45,668 nt of DNA, taken from NCBI GenBank assembly GCA_040226215.1, contig JAVKFF010000107.1:1-45668 (forward strand), read 5' to 3'. The position numbers and the translations under genes were made by a program. Within the stretch, counting starts at the first letter, position 1. The number at the start of each line of letters is the position of its first letter. The notes beneath the pieces were generated by a model, which was not told the origin of the DNA, searched no databases, and was given only the letters and a program-made list of their open reading frames with translations. Positions 8,030-15,180 of the stretch are shown piece after piece. Origin of the DNA: JAVKFF01 sp040226215 (GTDB lineage: Bacteria; Pseudomonadota; Alphaproteobacteria; DSM-16000; Inquilinaceae).

Positions 8030-8084
8030 GTGGAGAGCGCCGGTGGGAGAGCGTCGGTGGAAGCGCGACTGTGGGAGAGCAAGT
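8030..8084. repeat. Four imperfect 13-14-bp tandem units leading into the FAH gene
   Basis: The units begin at 8030, 8043, 8057 and 8071, each starting GTGG and mostly sharing GAGAGC. The last unit supplies the GGGAGAG ribosome site of the FAH-family gene at 8087. Confidence 0.65.
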
Positions 8085-8086
8085 TC

Positions 8087-8953
8087 GTGAGATTGTGCCG
8101 GTTCGACGATGACCGCCGCGGCCGGGACCGCATCGGCGTGGTCCTGGACGACGCGGTGGCCGATGTCAGCGAGATCCTGGATGCCCTGCCCGCCGCCCGA
8201 TATCCCTATCCGCCGGGCGACGCGCTGATCGCCGCCCTGCCGGACCTGCGCCCGGAGATCGAGCGGCTGGCGGCGGCGGCGACGCCTGCACCGCTCTCGT
8301 CGCTGCGTCTCAAGGCGCCGGTGGCCAATCCGGGCAAGATCGTCGCCGCGCCGATCAACTACCAGTCGCATATCGATCTCGATCTGGTGGGCTCCGACAT
8401 CGCCCACGCCCACATCATCTCGCACATCTCCAAGGCCGGGCTGTTCCTGAAAGCGGCGAGTTCGCTGGTCGGCCCCGCCGAGGGCGTGACCATCGCCTTT
8501 CCCGACCGGCGCAACGACCACGAGATCGAACTGGTGGCGGTGATCGGGCGCACGGCGCGCAACGTGCCGCGCGAGCGGGCGCTGGAGCATGTGGCGGGCT
8601 ATTGCATCGGCCTCGACATGACCGTGCGCGGCACGGAGGACCGGAGCTTCCGGAAATCAGCCGACAGCTACTCGGTCGCCGGGCCGTGGCTGGTGACGGC
8701 AGACGAGATCGGCGATCCGGGGGCGCTGGAGATGCGCCTGGCGGTCAACGGCAGGCAGCGTCAGAAGGCGAACACGCGGTCGCTGGTCTACGACCTGCCG
8801 AAGCTGATCGAATACGCCTCCAGCGTCTACACGCTCTATCCGGGCGACCTGCTGTTCACCGGCACGCCGGACGGGGTCGGACCGGTGAAGGCGGGCGACG
8901 TGATCGAGTGCGCGATCGAGCGGATCGGCAGCATGTCCGTTGCGGTGCGCTGA
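8087..8953 (+). CDS. Fumarylacetoacetate hydrolase (FAH) family protein
   Basis: This is a 288-residue member of the FAH superfamily, divalent-metal enzymes that cleave C-C bonds or decarboxylate/hydrate acylpyruvates in aromatic and related catabolism. The fold motifs are clear: KIVAAPINYQSHIDLD, metal-ligand acidic residues in NDHEIELVAVIG, GYCIGLDMTVRG, and the C-terminal GDLLFTGTPDGVGPVKAGD. I place the start at the GTG at 8087. It has GGGAGAG seven bases upstream and gives the usual N-terminus MRLCRFDDD; the open frame back to 7961 runs through tandem repeats and adds nothing family-like. It leads a plus-strand group with an AroQ-like protein and an ABC importer. The true substrate is unknown. 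Confidence 0.88.
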   Translation: MRLCRFDDDRRGRDRIGVVLDDAVADVSEILDALPAARYPYPPGDALIAALPDLRPEIERLAAAATPAPLSSLRLKAPVANPGKIVAAPINYQSHIDLDLVGSDIAHAHIISHISKAGLFLKAASSLVGPAEGVTIAFPDRRNDHEIELVAVIGRTARNVPRERALEHVAGYCIGLDMTVRGTEDRSFRKSADSYSVAGPWLVTADEIGDPGALEMRLAVNGRQRQKANTRSLVYDLPKLIEYASSVYTLYPGDLLFTGTPDGVGPVKAGDVIECAIERIGSMSVAVR

Positions 8954-9012
8954 ACGGCGGCTCCGTCACGGCCGGCCACCGAGGCCGCGGGACAGAAGGA
9001 GGACCAGGGACG

Positions 9013-9384
9013 ATGACCACACGACCGGCCGGCGAGCCCGATCCCGACGGACCGCCGCTCTGGGGCCGCCCGGTGGCGCGCGGCGGCAAGGGCTGCGCCA
9101 GCCTGGGCGAGCTGCGTGGCGAGATCGACCGGATCGACCGCGCACTCGTCGACCTGCTGGCCGAGCGGGCGGCGTTCACCCGCGAGGCCGCCCGTTTCAA
9201 GGCGACGATCGACGAGGTCGCCGCGCCGCAGCGGGCAGCGGCGGTGATCGAGGGCGCCACCCGGCGGGCGGTGGCGGAGGGTGTGCCTGAGCGCATCGCC
9301 CGGGCGGTCTTCGAGGCACTGGTCCGGTCCTCCATCGACGACCAGCGCGCCTACTACCTCGACCATCGAGGGGGGTCGCGGTAA
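9013..9384 (+). CDS. AroQ-type chorismate mutase-like protein
   Basis: This is a 123-residue protein. After a Pro/Gly-rich leader of about 30 residues comes an all-helical AroQ (class II chorismate mutase) domain. Helix 1 reads LRGEIDRIDRALVDLLAERAAF, followed by a basic stretch AARFK and a C-terminal helical part ending RSSIDDQRAYYLDH. Family members convert chorismate to prephenate, or split isochorismate to salicylate (PchB type). AGGAGG ten bases before the ATG at 9013 supports the start. Its place between an FAH-family enzyme and an ABC importer, not among aromatic amino acid genes, suggests a catabolic or specialised role. The exact reaction cannot be told from sequence alone. Confidence 0.8.
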   Translation: MTTRPAGEPDPDGPPLWGRPVARGGKGCASLGELRGEIDRIDRALVDLLAERAAFTREAARFKATIDEVAAPQRAAAVIEGATRRAVAEGVPERIARAVFEALVRSSIDDQRAYYLDHRGGSR

Positions 9385-9447
9385 TCGACGTTGCCGGGGC
9401 CGCCCGCCGTTGACAGTATTGCGGGCGCACTGCCACTGTCGGCAAAC

Positions 9448-9464
9448 TGTTCGTTAGGCGAACA
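9448..9464. promoter_or_regulatory. Perfect inverted repeat upstream of the ABC importer operon
   Basis: TGTTCGTTAGGCGAACA has 6-base arms around a TTAGG centre and lies 90 bases before the binding-protein gene. A TTGACA hexamer sits at 9410-9415, though no good -10 follows at the right distance. This is the type of site bound by dimeric repressors (IclR, GntR or TetR families). No regulator gene is adjacent. Confidence 0.5.
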
Positions 9465-9553
9465 ATTATCGGCGCGACCGGACTCCGCCACCGCCCGCCG
9501 GCGGCCGAGGGCTCCGGTGCACAAGAATCGACCAACGGGAGGATCAGACGACC

Positions 9554-10591
9554 ATGCGCATTCCCCATTCCCTGGCGACCGCCACGGCCGCGCTCGCCAT
9601 CGCCGGCGGCGTCACCGTCAGCGGCGGCGCCCTGGCCCAGGACACCGACGTCACCGTGGCGCTGCTGCGCCTGACCTCCTCCTCGCCGATCTTCATCGCC
9701 CACGAGATGGGCTATTTCGAGGAGGAAGGGCTGAACGTGGAGCTGGTCTTCGTCGACGCCGCGGTGGCCGCGCCGACGGCCGTGGTTTCCGGCGACGCCG
9801 ATTTCGCGGTAACCGGCGCCACCGCCGGCTTCTACAACCAGGCGGGCCAGGGGGCGCTGACCATCATCGGCGCGCAGAGCCGCGAGGAGCCGGGCTATCA
9901 GCTGGTCGCCTATGTCGCCGGCAACGAGGCCTACGAGAACGGCCTGACCTCGCCGGAGGATCTGCCGGGGCACTCCATCGGCATGACCACGGTCGGCTCG
10001 ACCTTCCACTACGCCATGGGCGCGCTGGCCGACCTGCTGGGCTTCGACCTGGAGGAGGTGGAGCTGGTGCCGCTGCAGGGCCTGGGCAACATGAACACCG
10101 CGCTGATCGGCGGCCAGGTGGACGCCATCCTGACGGTGGTGAACATCGCCAACCAGCTGGAGGCGGAGGGCAGCGGCCACATCATCGGCTGGGTGGCGGA
10201 CTACACGCCCTGGCAGCTCGGCGTGCTGCTGACCTCGCCGGATAATGTCGAGAACAACCGCGAGATGGTCGAGGCCTTCGTGCGCGGCTACCAGCGTGGC
10301 GCCACCGACTACTACAACGCCTTCCTCGCCAACCGCGACGCCGACGGCAATTTGCAGCCGGGCGAGGGCTATGACGAGACCCTGGCGATCATGGCAGAGG
10401 TGCTGGGCCAGCCGGCCGAGCGGGTGGCCAACGGCCTGCCCTTCATCGATCCGCTGGGCCGGCTCGACGTCGGCAACCTCTACCACCAGGTCGAGTGGTG
10501 GCAGAGCCAGGGACTGGTGAACGCCGACGTGAACCTGGACGACTTCCTCGACCTCACCTTCATCGAGGGACACTTCAACCTGCCGGAGTGA
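9554..10591 (+). CDS. NitT/TauT-type ABC transporter substrate-binding protein
   Basis: This is a 345-residue periplasmic binding protein. The signal peptide ends ALA|QD at residue 28/29. The mature part begins with the NMT1/SsuA-like pattern VALLRLTSSSPIFIAHEMGYFEEEGLNVELV. It captures a ligand in the periplasm for the ATPase and permease encoded next. Related systems carry nitrate, taurine, alkyl sulfonates or thiamine precursors, but nothing in the sequence fixes the ligand. A GGGAGG site is upstream of the ATG at 9554. A strong hairpin follows the stop, as is common after binding-protein genes that must be expressed more than the membrane parts. Confidence 0.92.
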   Translation: MRIPHSLATATAALAIAGGVTVSGGALAQDTDVTVALLRLTSSSPIFIAHEMGYFEEEGLNVELVFVDAAVAAPTAVVSGDADFAVTGATAGFYNQAGQGALTIIGAQSREEPGYQLVAYVAGNEAYENGLTSPEDLPGHSIGMTTVGSTFHYAMGALADLLGFDLEEVELVPLQGLGNMNTALIGGQVDAILTVVNIANQLEAEGSGHIIGWVADYTPWQLGVLLTSPDNVENNREMVEAFVRGYQRGATDYYNAFLANRDADGNLQPGEGYDETLAIMAEVLGQPAERVANGLPFIDPLGRLDVGNLYHQVEWWQSQGLVNADVNLDDFLDLTFIEGHFNLPE

Positions 10592-10609
10592 GGACAGCCC
10601 GCGCGAGGG

Positions 10610-10632
10610 ACCGGCCCCTTGCCGGGGCCGGT
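10610..10632. terminator. Intra-operon hairpin after the binding-protein gene
   Basis: ACCGGCCCC (10610-10618) pairs exactly with GGGGCCGGT (10624-10632) around TTGCC. It lies 18 bases after the stop and before the ATPase gene, with no T-tract. It probably protects the upstream mRNA or reduces read-through rather than ending the operon. Confidence 0.55.
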
Positions 10633-10670
10633 TCCGCCGCGGCCGAAACCCAACTCCAAGGAGCGTCGAC

Positions 10671-11444
10671 GTGGATCTCGTGATCGAGGGCGTCAGTCAC
10701 CAGTACGGCACCCTCGACGTGCTCGACGACATCCGGCTCACCGTCAGCGAGGGCGAGATCGTCTCGCTGATCGGCCCGTCGGGCTGCGGCAAGTCGACCC
10801 TGCTGTCGATCATGGGCGGCATCCTGAAGCCGAGCGCCGGCGGCGTCTTCGTCGACGGCGCGATGCCGCCCCAGTCGCTCAACCCGTTCACCTACGTGTT
10901 CCAGGACTTCGCGCTGCTGCCCTGGGCCAGCGTGGAGAACAACATCGCCCTGGTGCTGGAGCACCACCGGCTGTCGGCCGAGGAGCGGCGGGCGCGGGTC
11001 GACGACGTGCTGGCGCGCACCAGCCTGAGCGAATTCCGCCACGCCTATCCCCGCCAGCTCTCCGGCGGCATGCGCCAGCGCGTCGGCATCGCCCGGGCCC
11101 TGGTCGTTTCCCCGGCCATCCTCTTGATGGACGAACCGCTCTCCGCGCTCGACGCCCAGACCCGCGAGCTGCTGATGGAGGACTTCCTGGCGTTGTGGCT
11201 GCGCGAGCGCATGACGGCGGTGTGGGTGACGCACAATTTGTCGGAGGCGCTGCGCCTGGCCGACCGGGTGGTGGTACTCTCGCGCCGGCCCGGTCGGATC
11301 CGCGAGGAGGTCGCCGTCGCCATGCCCCAGGCCGAGCGCGGCACGCCGGAGGCGCAGCTCGAGCTCGCCCGGCTGCACGACCAGCTCTGGGGCCTGATCA
11401 AGGAGGAGGCGCAGGTGGCGGAGCGGGAGGTCCTGCATGACTGA
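10671..11444 (+). CDS. NitT/TauT-type ABC transporter ATP-binding protein
   Basis: This is a 257-residue ATPase that powers import from the cytoplasmic side. Walker A GPSGCGKST is at 35-43, the Q-loop in YVFQDFALLPWASV, the signature LSGGMRQRVGIARAL near 130, Walker B ILLMDEPLSALDAQT near 150, and the switch His in WVTHNLSEA. The sequence is closest to SsuB/TauB-like ATPases. The start is GTG at 10671 with AAGGAG seven bases before it. Its end overlaps the permease start by 8 bases, so the two are translationally coupled. Confidence 0.95.
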   Translation: MDLVIEGVSHQYGTLDVLDDIRLTVSEGEIVSLIGPSGCGKSTLLSIMGGILKPSAGGVFVDGAMPPQSLNPFTYVFQDFALLPWASVENNIALVLEHHRLSAEERRARVDDVLARTSLSEFRHAYPRQLSGGMRQRVGIARALVVSPAILLMDEPLSALDAQTRELLMEDFLALWLRERMTAVWVTHNLSEALRLADRVVVLSRRPGRIREEVAVAMPQAERGTPEAQLELARLHDQLWGLIKEEAQVAEREVLHD

Positions 11445-12279
11445 CCAGACCCTGGACACGCGGCGGGCCGAGGCCGGCGGCGATGCGGCGGAGACCCGGC
11501 GGCAGCCCGTGCCCTTCCGGGCCGGCGGCTTCATCTCCAAGCCCAAGCGCTGGGCGAGCTGGCTCGCCTTCGTGTGCATCATCGCGGTCTGGGAACTGGC
11601 CGGCCAGACCGGCCTGGTCAGCCCGGTCTACCTGCCCAAGCCGTCCGACGTGATCGGCGCCTTCGTCTACCTGTTCGAGACCGGCAACATCTGGCGCCAC
11701 CTCTCCGACAGCGGCTTCCGGCTGCTGATCGGCTGGTCGCTGGGCACGGTGTGCGGCCTCGTCCTGGGCTTCGCCGTCGGCATCTGGTCGATCGCCCGGG
11801 CGGTCGGCGTGCCGGTGGTCTCCGCCCTGTTCCCGATCCCGAAGATCGCGCTCCTGCCGCTCCTGATCCTGTGGTTCGGCATCGGCGAGGGCTCCAAGGT
11901 GGCGACCATCGCCTTCGGCGTGTTCTTCCCGACCGTGATCGCCACCTTCTCCGGCGTCGACGGGGTGCCGCGCAACCTGATCCGAATGGCCCAGAGCTTC
12001 GACGTGCCGGGCTACAAGATCATCTGGAAGGTGGTGCTGCCGGGCACCCTGCCGGCGATCCTGGCCGGCTTCCGCATCACCACCTCGATCGCGCTGATCC
12101 TGCTGGTGGCGGCGGAGATGATCGGCGCGCGCTACGGCATCGGCGCCTTCATCCTGACCGCCGGCAACCTGTACCAGACCGACCAACTCTTGGCCGGCGT
12201 GGTGATGCTGTCGATCCTCGGCCTGATCTTCGCCCAGGGCATCGGCTGGCTGGAACGTCGCATGCTGGCCTGGCGGTGA
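11437..12279 (+). CDS. NitT/TauT-type ABC transporter permease
   Basis: This is a 280-residue inner-membrane permease with about six hydrophobic segments and a hydrophilic N-terminal leader of about 35 residues. The EAA-type loop that touches the ATPase is visible around ALFPIPKIALLPLLILWFGIG and in SFDVPGYKIIWKVVLPGTLPAILAG. Binding-protein-dependent transport (BPD_transp_1) family features are complete. It starts at 11437 within the end of the ATPase gene. Together with the genes at 9554 and 10671 it makes a complete importer. Confidence 0.95.
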   Translation: MTDQTLDTRRAEAGGDAAETRRQPVPFRAGGFISKPKRWASWLAFVCIIAVWELAGQTGLVSPVYLPKPSDVIGAFVYLFETGNIWRHLSDSGFRLLIGWSLGTVCGLVLGFAVGIWSIARAVGVPVVSALFPIPKIALLPLLILWFGIGEGSKVATIAFGVFFPTVIATFSGVDGVPRNLIRMAQSFDVPGYKIIWKVVLPGTLPAILAGFRITTSIALILLVAAEMIGARYGIGAFILTAGNLYQTDQLLAGVVMLSILGLIFAQGIGWLERRMLAWR

Positions 12280-12386
12280 GCTTGCGGACCCGCCGAGCAC
12301 TAGGCATACTGTCCTAGATCAGACGGAGCCCAGGGTGAAAATGATAAGGATTGATAAGAAATGTTCATGATTTTCGCCGCCCCCTG

Positions 12387-13721
12387 ATGATGGACCTGCG
12401 CGAATACCGCCGCGAGGGCGAGCCAGCGCCGCAGGAGCTGAAGGCCGATATCTGCGTCGTGGGTTCCGGCGCGGCGGGCACCTCGGCGGCGCTGGAGGCG
12501 GCCAGGCTGGGGCGCACGGTGGTGCTGCTGGAGGCGGCGCCGACGCTGGGCGGCCAGGCGGTCGGCTCGCTGGTCGGCACGCTGTGCGGCTTCTATTCCA
12601 ACGGCCCCCGCCCCTACCCGGTGACCTATGGCCTCGCCGGGGAGAGCGTCGCCGCCATGGAGGCTACGGGCACCCAGCGCTGGCGGCCGGCGCGCAACAC
12701 GGTGATCACCATCTATGACGACCAGGCGCTGCAGCGCTGGGTGGAGGACGCGATCCACGGACAGGAGGCGATCACGCCGATCGCCGGCGCCGTGGTCACG
12801 GCGGTACGCAGGGACGGCCGGCGCATCGCCCGGCTCGACGCGGTCACCCGCTTCGGCCCGCTCAGCGTCACCGCCGACGGCTTCGTCGACGCCACCGGCG
12901 ACGCCGCGCTGGCCTGGGGCGCCGGTCTGACGGTGTCGGAGCCCGCGGCGCCGGTCTACGGCTCGATCATGGTGGCGCTGGACGGCGTCGACGACGACGC
13001 CCTCGGCGCGGTCGATCGGGACGAGGTGCTGGGCCGGGTGATGGCGGTGGCGGACGCGCACGGCCTGGTGCGCCGCGACGGCTTCGCCTTCGCCGTGCCC
13101 GGACGACGCCAGGCGCTGATCAACCTGACCCATGTGACCACGCCGCTGGACGCGGCCGGCTACACCCAGTCCCTGCTGGAGGGTCACGCCCAGGCCGACC
13201 GGGTACTGGCGGCGCTGAAGCACGCCATGCCGGAGTTCTTCGGCCAGGCGACGGTGCGGCGCTATGGCGGGCTTGGCATCCGCCAGACCCGCTCGATCAA
13301 GGGCGCGCGGCGCATCCGGGTCGAGGAGATCCGCCAGGGGGTGCGCTTCCCCGACGCCGTCGCCCGCTGCTCCTGGCCGATCGAACTGCATCACCGCCAG
13401 GATGGCGTGCACTGGGAGGTCTTCGGCGACGACCACATGCACTACGTGCCGCTGTCGAGCCTGCTGGCGGCGGAGGCGGACAACCTCGCGGCGGCGGGTC
13501 GCTGCCTGGACGCCGAGCCGGCGGCGCTGGCCAGCGTGCGGGTGATCGGGCCCTGCATCGCCACCGGCAGGGCCGCCGCCACGGTGCTGGCGCTGGCCGG
13601 CCGGGGCTCCGTCCACGACGTGCCGGCGACCGACGTGGAGGCGCATCTGCTGGAGAACCTGGAGCGTGCCGACCCCGCCCCGGAGCCGGCCATGCGGGCG
13701 CTGGCGGAGGCCGGGCGCTGA
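12387..13721 (+). CDS. FAD-dependent oxidoreductase (FAD_oxidored type)
   Basis: This is a 444-residue flavoprotein. The Rossmann FAD-binding motif GSGAAG is at 26-31 inside DICVVGSGAAGTSAALEAAR and ends in the acidic VVLLE. A second FAD-contact region DGFVDATGDAALAWGAG is near 165-180, and the C-terminal substrate/FAD region is RVIGPCIATGRAAA. It fits the broad PF12831-like group, whose substrates vary. I use the ATG at 12387 (12390 is equally possible). No strong ribosome site precedes either, and an in-frame TTG at 12351 lies too close to its AAGGA. It follows the ABC permease by 107 bases on the same strand and likely processes the imported compound. Confidence 0.85.
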   Translation: MMDLREYRREGEPAPQELKADICVVGSGAAGTSAALEAARLGRTVVLLEAAPTLGGQAVGSLVGTLCGFYSNGPRPYPVTYGLAGESVAAMEATGTQRWRPARNTVITIYDDQALQRWVEDAIHGQEAITPIAGAVVTAVRRDGRRIARLDAVTRFGPLSVTADGFVDATGDAALAWGAGLTVSEPAAPVYGSIMVALDGVDDDALGAVDRDEVLGRVMAVADAHGLVRRDGFAFAVPGRRQALINLTHVTTPLDAAGYTQSLLEGHAQADRVLAALKHAMPEFFGQATVRRYGGLGIRQTRSIKGARRIRVEEIRQGVRFPDAVARCSWPIELHHRQDGVHWEVFGDDHMHYVPLSSLLAAEADNLAAAGRCLDAEPAALASVRVIGPCIATGRAAATVLALAGRGSVHDVPATDVEAHLLENLERADPAPEPAMRALAEAGR

Positions 13722-13726
13722 GCGCG

Positions 13727-14488
13727 TCACCAGGGGAGCGGGTCGCCCCGATAGTCGTAGAAGCCGCCGCTCATCGCCGGGGTCAGCCGCTCGACCACGC
13801 CGAGCAGAAGGGCCGCTGCTTCCTCCGGCGGGCGCACGGCGAGGCCCGTCTTGGCGAAGGGCTGGGAGAGGCGCGTGTCCACCGTGCCGGGGTGCAGGGC
13901 GACGGCGATGGCGTCCGGGCGGCGGCGCGCCAGTTCGACCGCCGCGGTGCGCACGAGCTGGTTGAGCGCCGCCTTCGACGCCCGGTAGGCGTACCAGCCG
14001 CCCAGCCGGTTGTCGGCGATGGAGCCGACCTTGGCCGACAGGGTGGCGAAGACCGCCTTGCCCTCACGTGGCAGCAGGGGCAGGAAATGCTTCATCAGCA
14101 GGGCCGGGCCGATGGCGTTGACCGAGAAGGCCTTGGCGAGATGGGCCGGATCGAGGTCGCGCCAGGATTTCTCCGGCTGGTGGGCGTTGTCGTGCAGGAA
14201 GCCGGTGGCGTCGAGCACCAGGCGAAGCGGCGTTACGCGGCAGACGTCCGCGACCGAGGCGGCCGCCGCTTTGACACTTGCCTCGTCGGTGATGTCGACG
14301 GTGATGTCGACAGTTATGTCGGGGGCAATGTGCCCACCAGGGGCGCCGGCGCGCGACAGGCGCAGCACGCGGGCGAAGGCGCCGGAGGCCGAAGCCGCCT
14401 CGGCGAGCGCCTGGCCGATGCCGCCGGTGGCGCCGACCACGACGCAGGCGCCGCCGCGCGGCAAGGCCGGAATGTCGCGTTTCGTCAT
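13727..14488 (-). CDS. Short-chain dehydrogenase/reductase family protein
   Basis: This is a 253-residue SDR. The cofactor-binding motif is VVVGATGGIGQAL near the N-terminus. NAG is replaced by DATGFLHDN, the catalytic serine lies in FATLSAKVGSI, and the YxxxK pair is in GGWYAYRASKAALNQLVR. The C-terminal half (VALHPGTVDTRLSQPF) resembles the C-factor-like SDR subgroup. It probably reduces or oxidises a carbonyl with NAD(P)H; the substrate is unknown. It ends 5 bases from the convergent FAD oxidoreductase and diverges from the formate dehydrogenase operon. Residues DITVDITVDIT come from a 12-bp tandem repeat. Confidence 0.92.
   Translation of the reverse strand: MTKRDIPALPRGGACVVVGATGGIGQALAEAASASGAFARVLRLSRAGAPGGHIAPDITVDITVDITDEASVKAAAASVADVCRVTPLRLVLDATGFLHDNAHQPEKSWRDLDPAHLAKAFSVNAIGPALLMKHFLPLLPREGKAVFATLSAKVGSIADNRLGGWYAYRASKAALNQLVRTAAVELARRRPDAIAVALHPGTVDTRLSQPFAKTGLAVRPPEEAAALLLGVVERLTPAMSGGFYDYRGDPLPW
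14288..14323. repeat. 12-bp tandem repeat inside the SDR gene
   Basis: Two exact copies of GGTGATGTCGAC (14288-14299, 14300-14311) and a third diverged copy encode a DITV repeat. The frame is kept because 12 is a multiple of three. Confidence 0.8.
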
Positions 14489-14667
14489 GGCGCATGACTT
14501 GGGCCGGCGCGCGCGGAAGTCGAGCCCGTGCTACAAGACGCGGGCGGATGCTGCCGGGGATGGGTTTCGAAGCGGAGGCCGGCGGTGATAGAATACCGGA
14601 AATCCTGGCAAGACCGCCGGCCGGCCTTGCCCTTGCGGCCATGGGTGGATGCGGTTCTGGACATGAC

Positions 14668-15180
14668 ATGCCCGACCACGGACTAGGCAATGAAGCGCCC
14701 GGCGATCCGGCGGCGACGGCGGTGGATGTCGCGGCGATCTGCCGGCGCCATGGCGACGATCCGGCCAATCTGATCGAGATCCTGCACGCGGTGCAGCGCG
14801 AGGCCGGCTGCGTGCCCGAGGCCCTGCTGCCGGCCATCGCCGACGCACTCAATCTGAGCCGGGCGGAGGTGCACGGCGTCGTCAGCTTCTACCACGACTT
14901 CCGCCGGGCACCCGCCGGCCGGGTGGTGGTCAAGCTGTGCCGGGCGGAAGCCTGCCAGTCCATGGGTGCGCTGGACCTGATCGAGACCGTCTGCCGGGAG
15001 CGCGGCATCGCGCTCGGCGAGACCGCGGCGGACGGCGTGACGATCGAGCCCGTCTACTGCCTGGGCAATTGCGCGCTCGGCCCCGCGGCGCTGGTCAATG
15101 ACCGGCTGGTCGGCCGGCTGACGCCGGCGCGCCTGGAGGCGGTCGTCGCGGCGGCGGAAACCGGGGGGCCGGGCCGATGA
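14668..15180 (+). CDS. fdsG: NAD-dependent formate dehydrogenase, gamma subunit (NuoE-like)
   Basis: This 170-residue protein has a thioredoxin-like [2Fe-2S] fold, as in NuoE and FdsG. The four ligand cysteines are C91, C96 (LCRAEACQS), C131 and C135 (CLGNC). The helical N-terminal part (ILHAVQREAGCVPEALL, VHGVVSFYHDF) is typical. It passes electrons from the molybdenum subunit towards the flavin in FdsB. I choose the ATG at 14668 (MPDHG); an in-frame ATG at 14641 is possible and ribosome sites are weak for both. Its stop overlaps the next start in ATGA, starting a coupled operon. The protein is cytosolic with no signal peptide. Confidence 0.93.
   Translation: MPDHGLGNEAPGDPAATAVDVAAICRRHGDDPANLIEILHAVQREAGCVPEALLPAIADALNLSRAEVHGVVSFYHDFRRAPAGRVVVKLCRAEACQSMGALDLIETVCRERGIALGETAADGVTIEPVYCLGNCALGPAALVNDRLVGRLTPARLEAVVAAAETGGPGR

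Larger units (their letters stand above)
7604..8086. other. 483-bp intergenic region with short tandem duplications
   Basis: No convincing gene is seen here. It separates the divergent lipoprotein and FAH-family genes and must hold both promoters. It contains an inverted repeat CCGGAT-agtc-ATCCGG at 7637-7652 close to the lipoprotein start, and three separate blocks of 14-bp tandem repeats at 7751-7778, 7841-7868 and 8030-8084. Confidence 0.6.

Noticed and set aside
7751..8084. CRISPR-like array
   Set aside because: Repeats are contiguous 14-bp tandem units without spacers, and no cas genes are present.
12341..12370. Possible 9-codon leader peptide before the FAD oxidoreductase
   Set aside because: It has an ATG and a short frame to TGA, but no terminator/antiterminator structure or codon run that would suggest attenuation.
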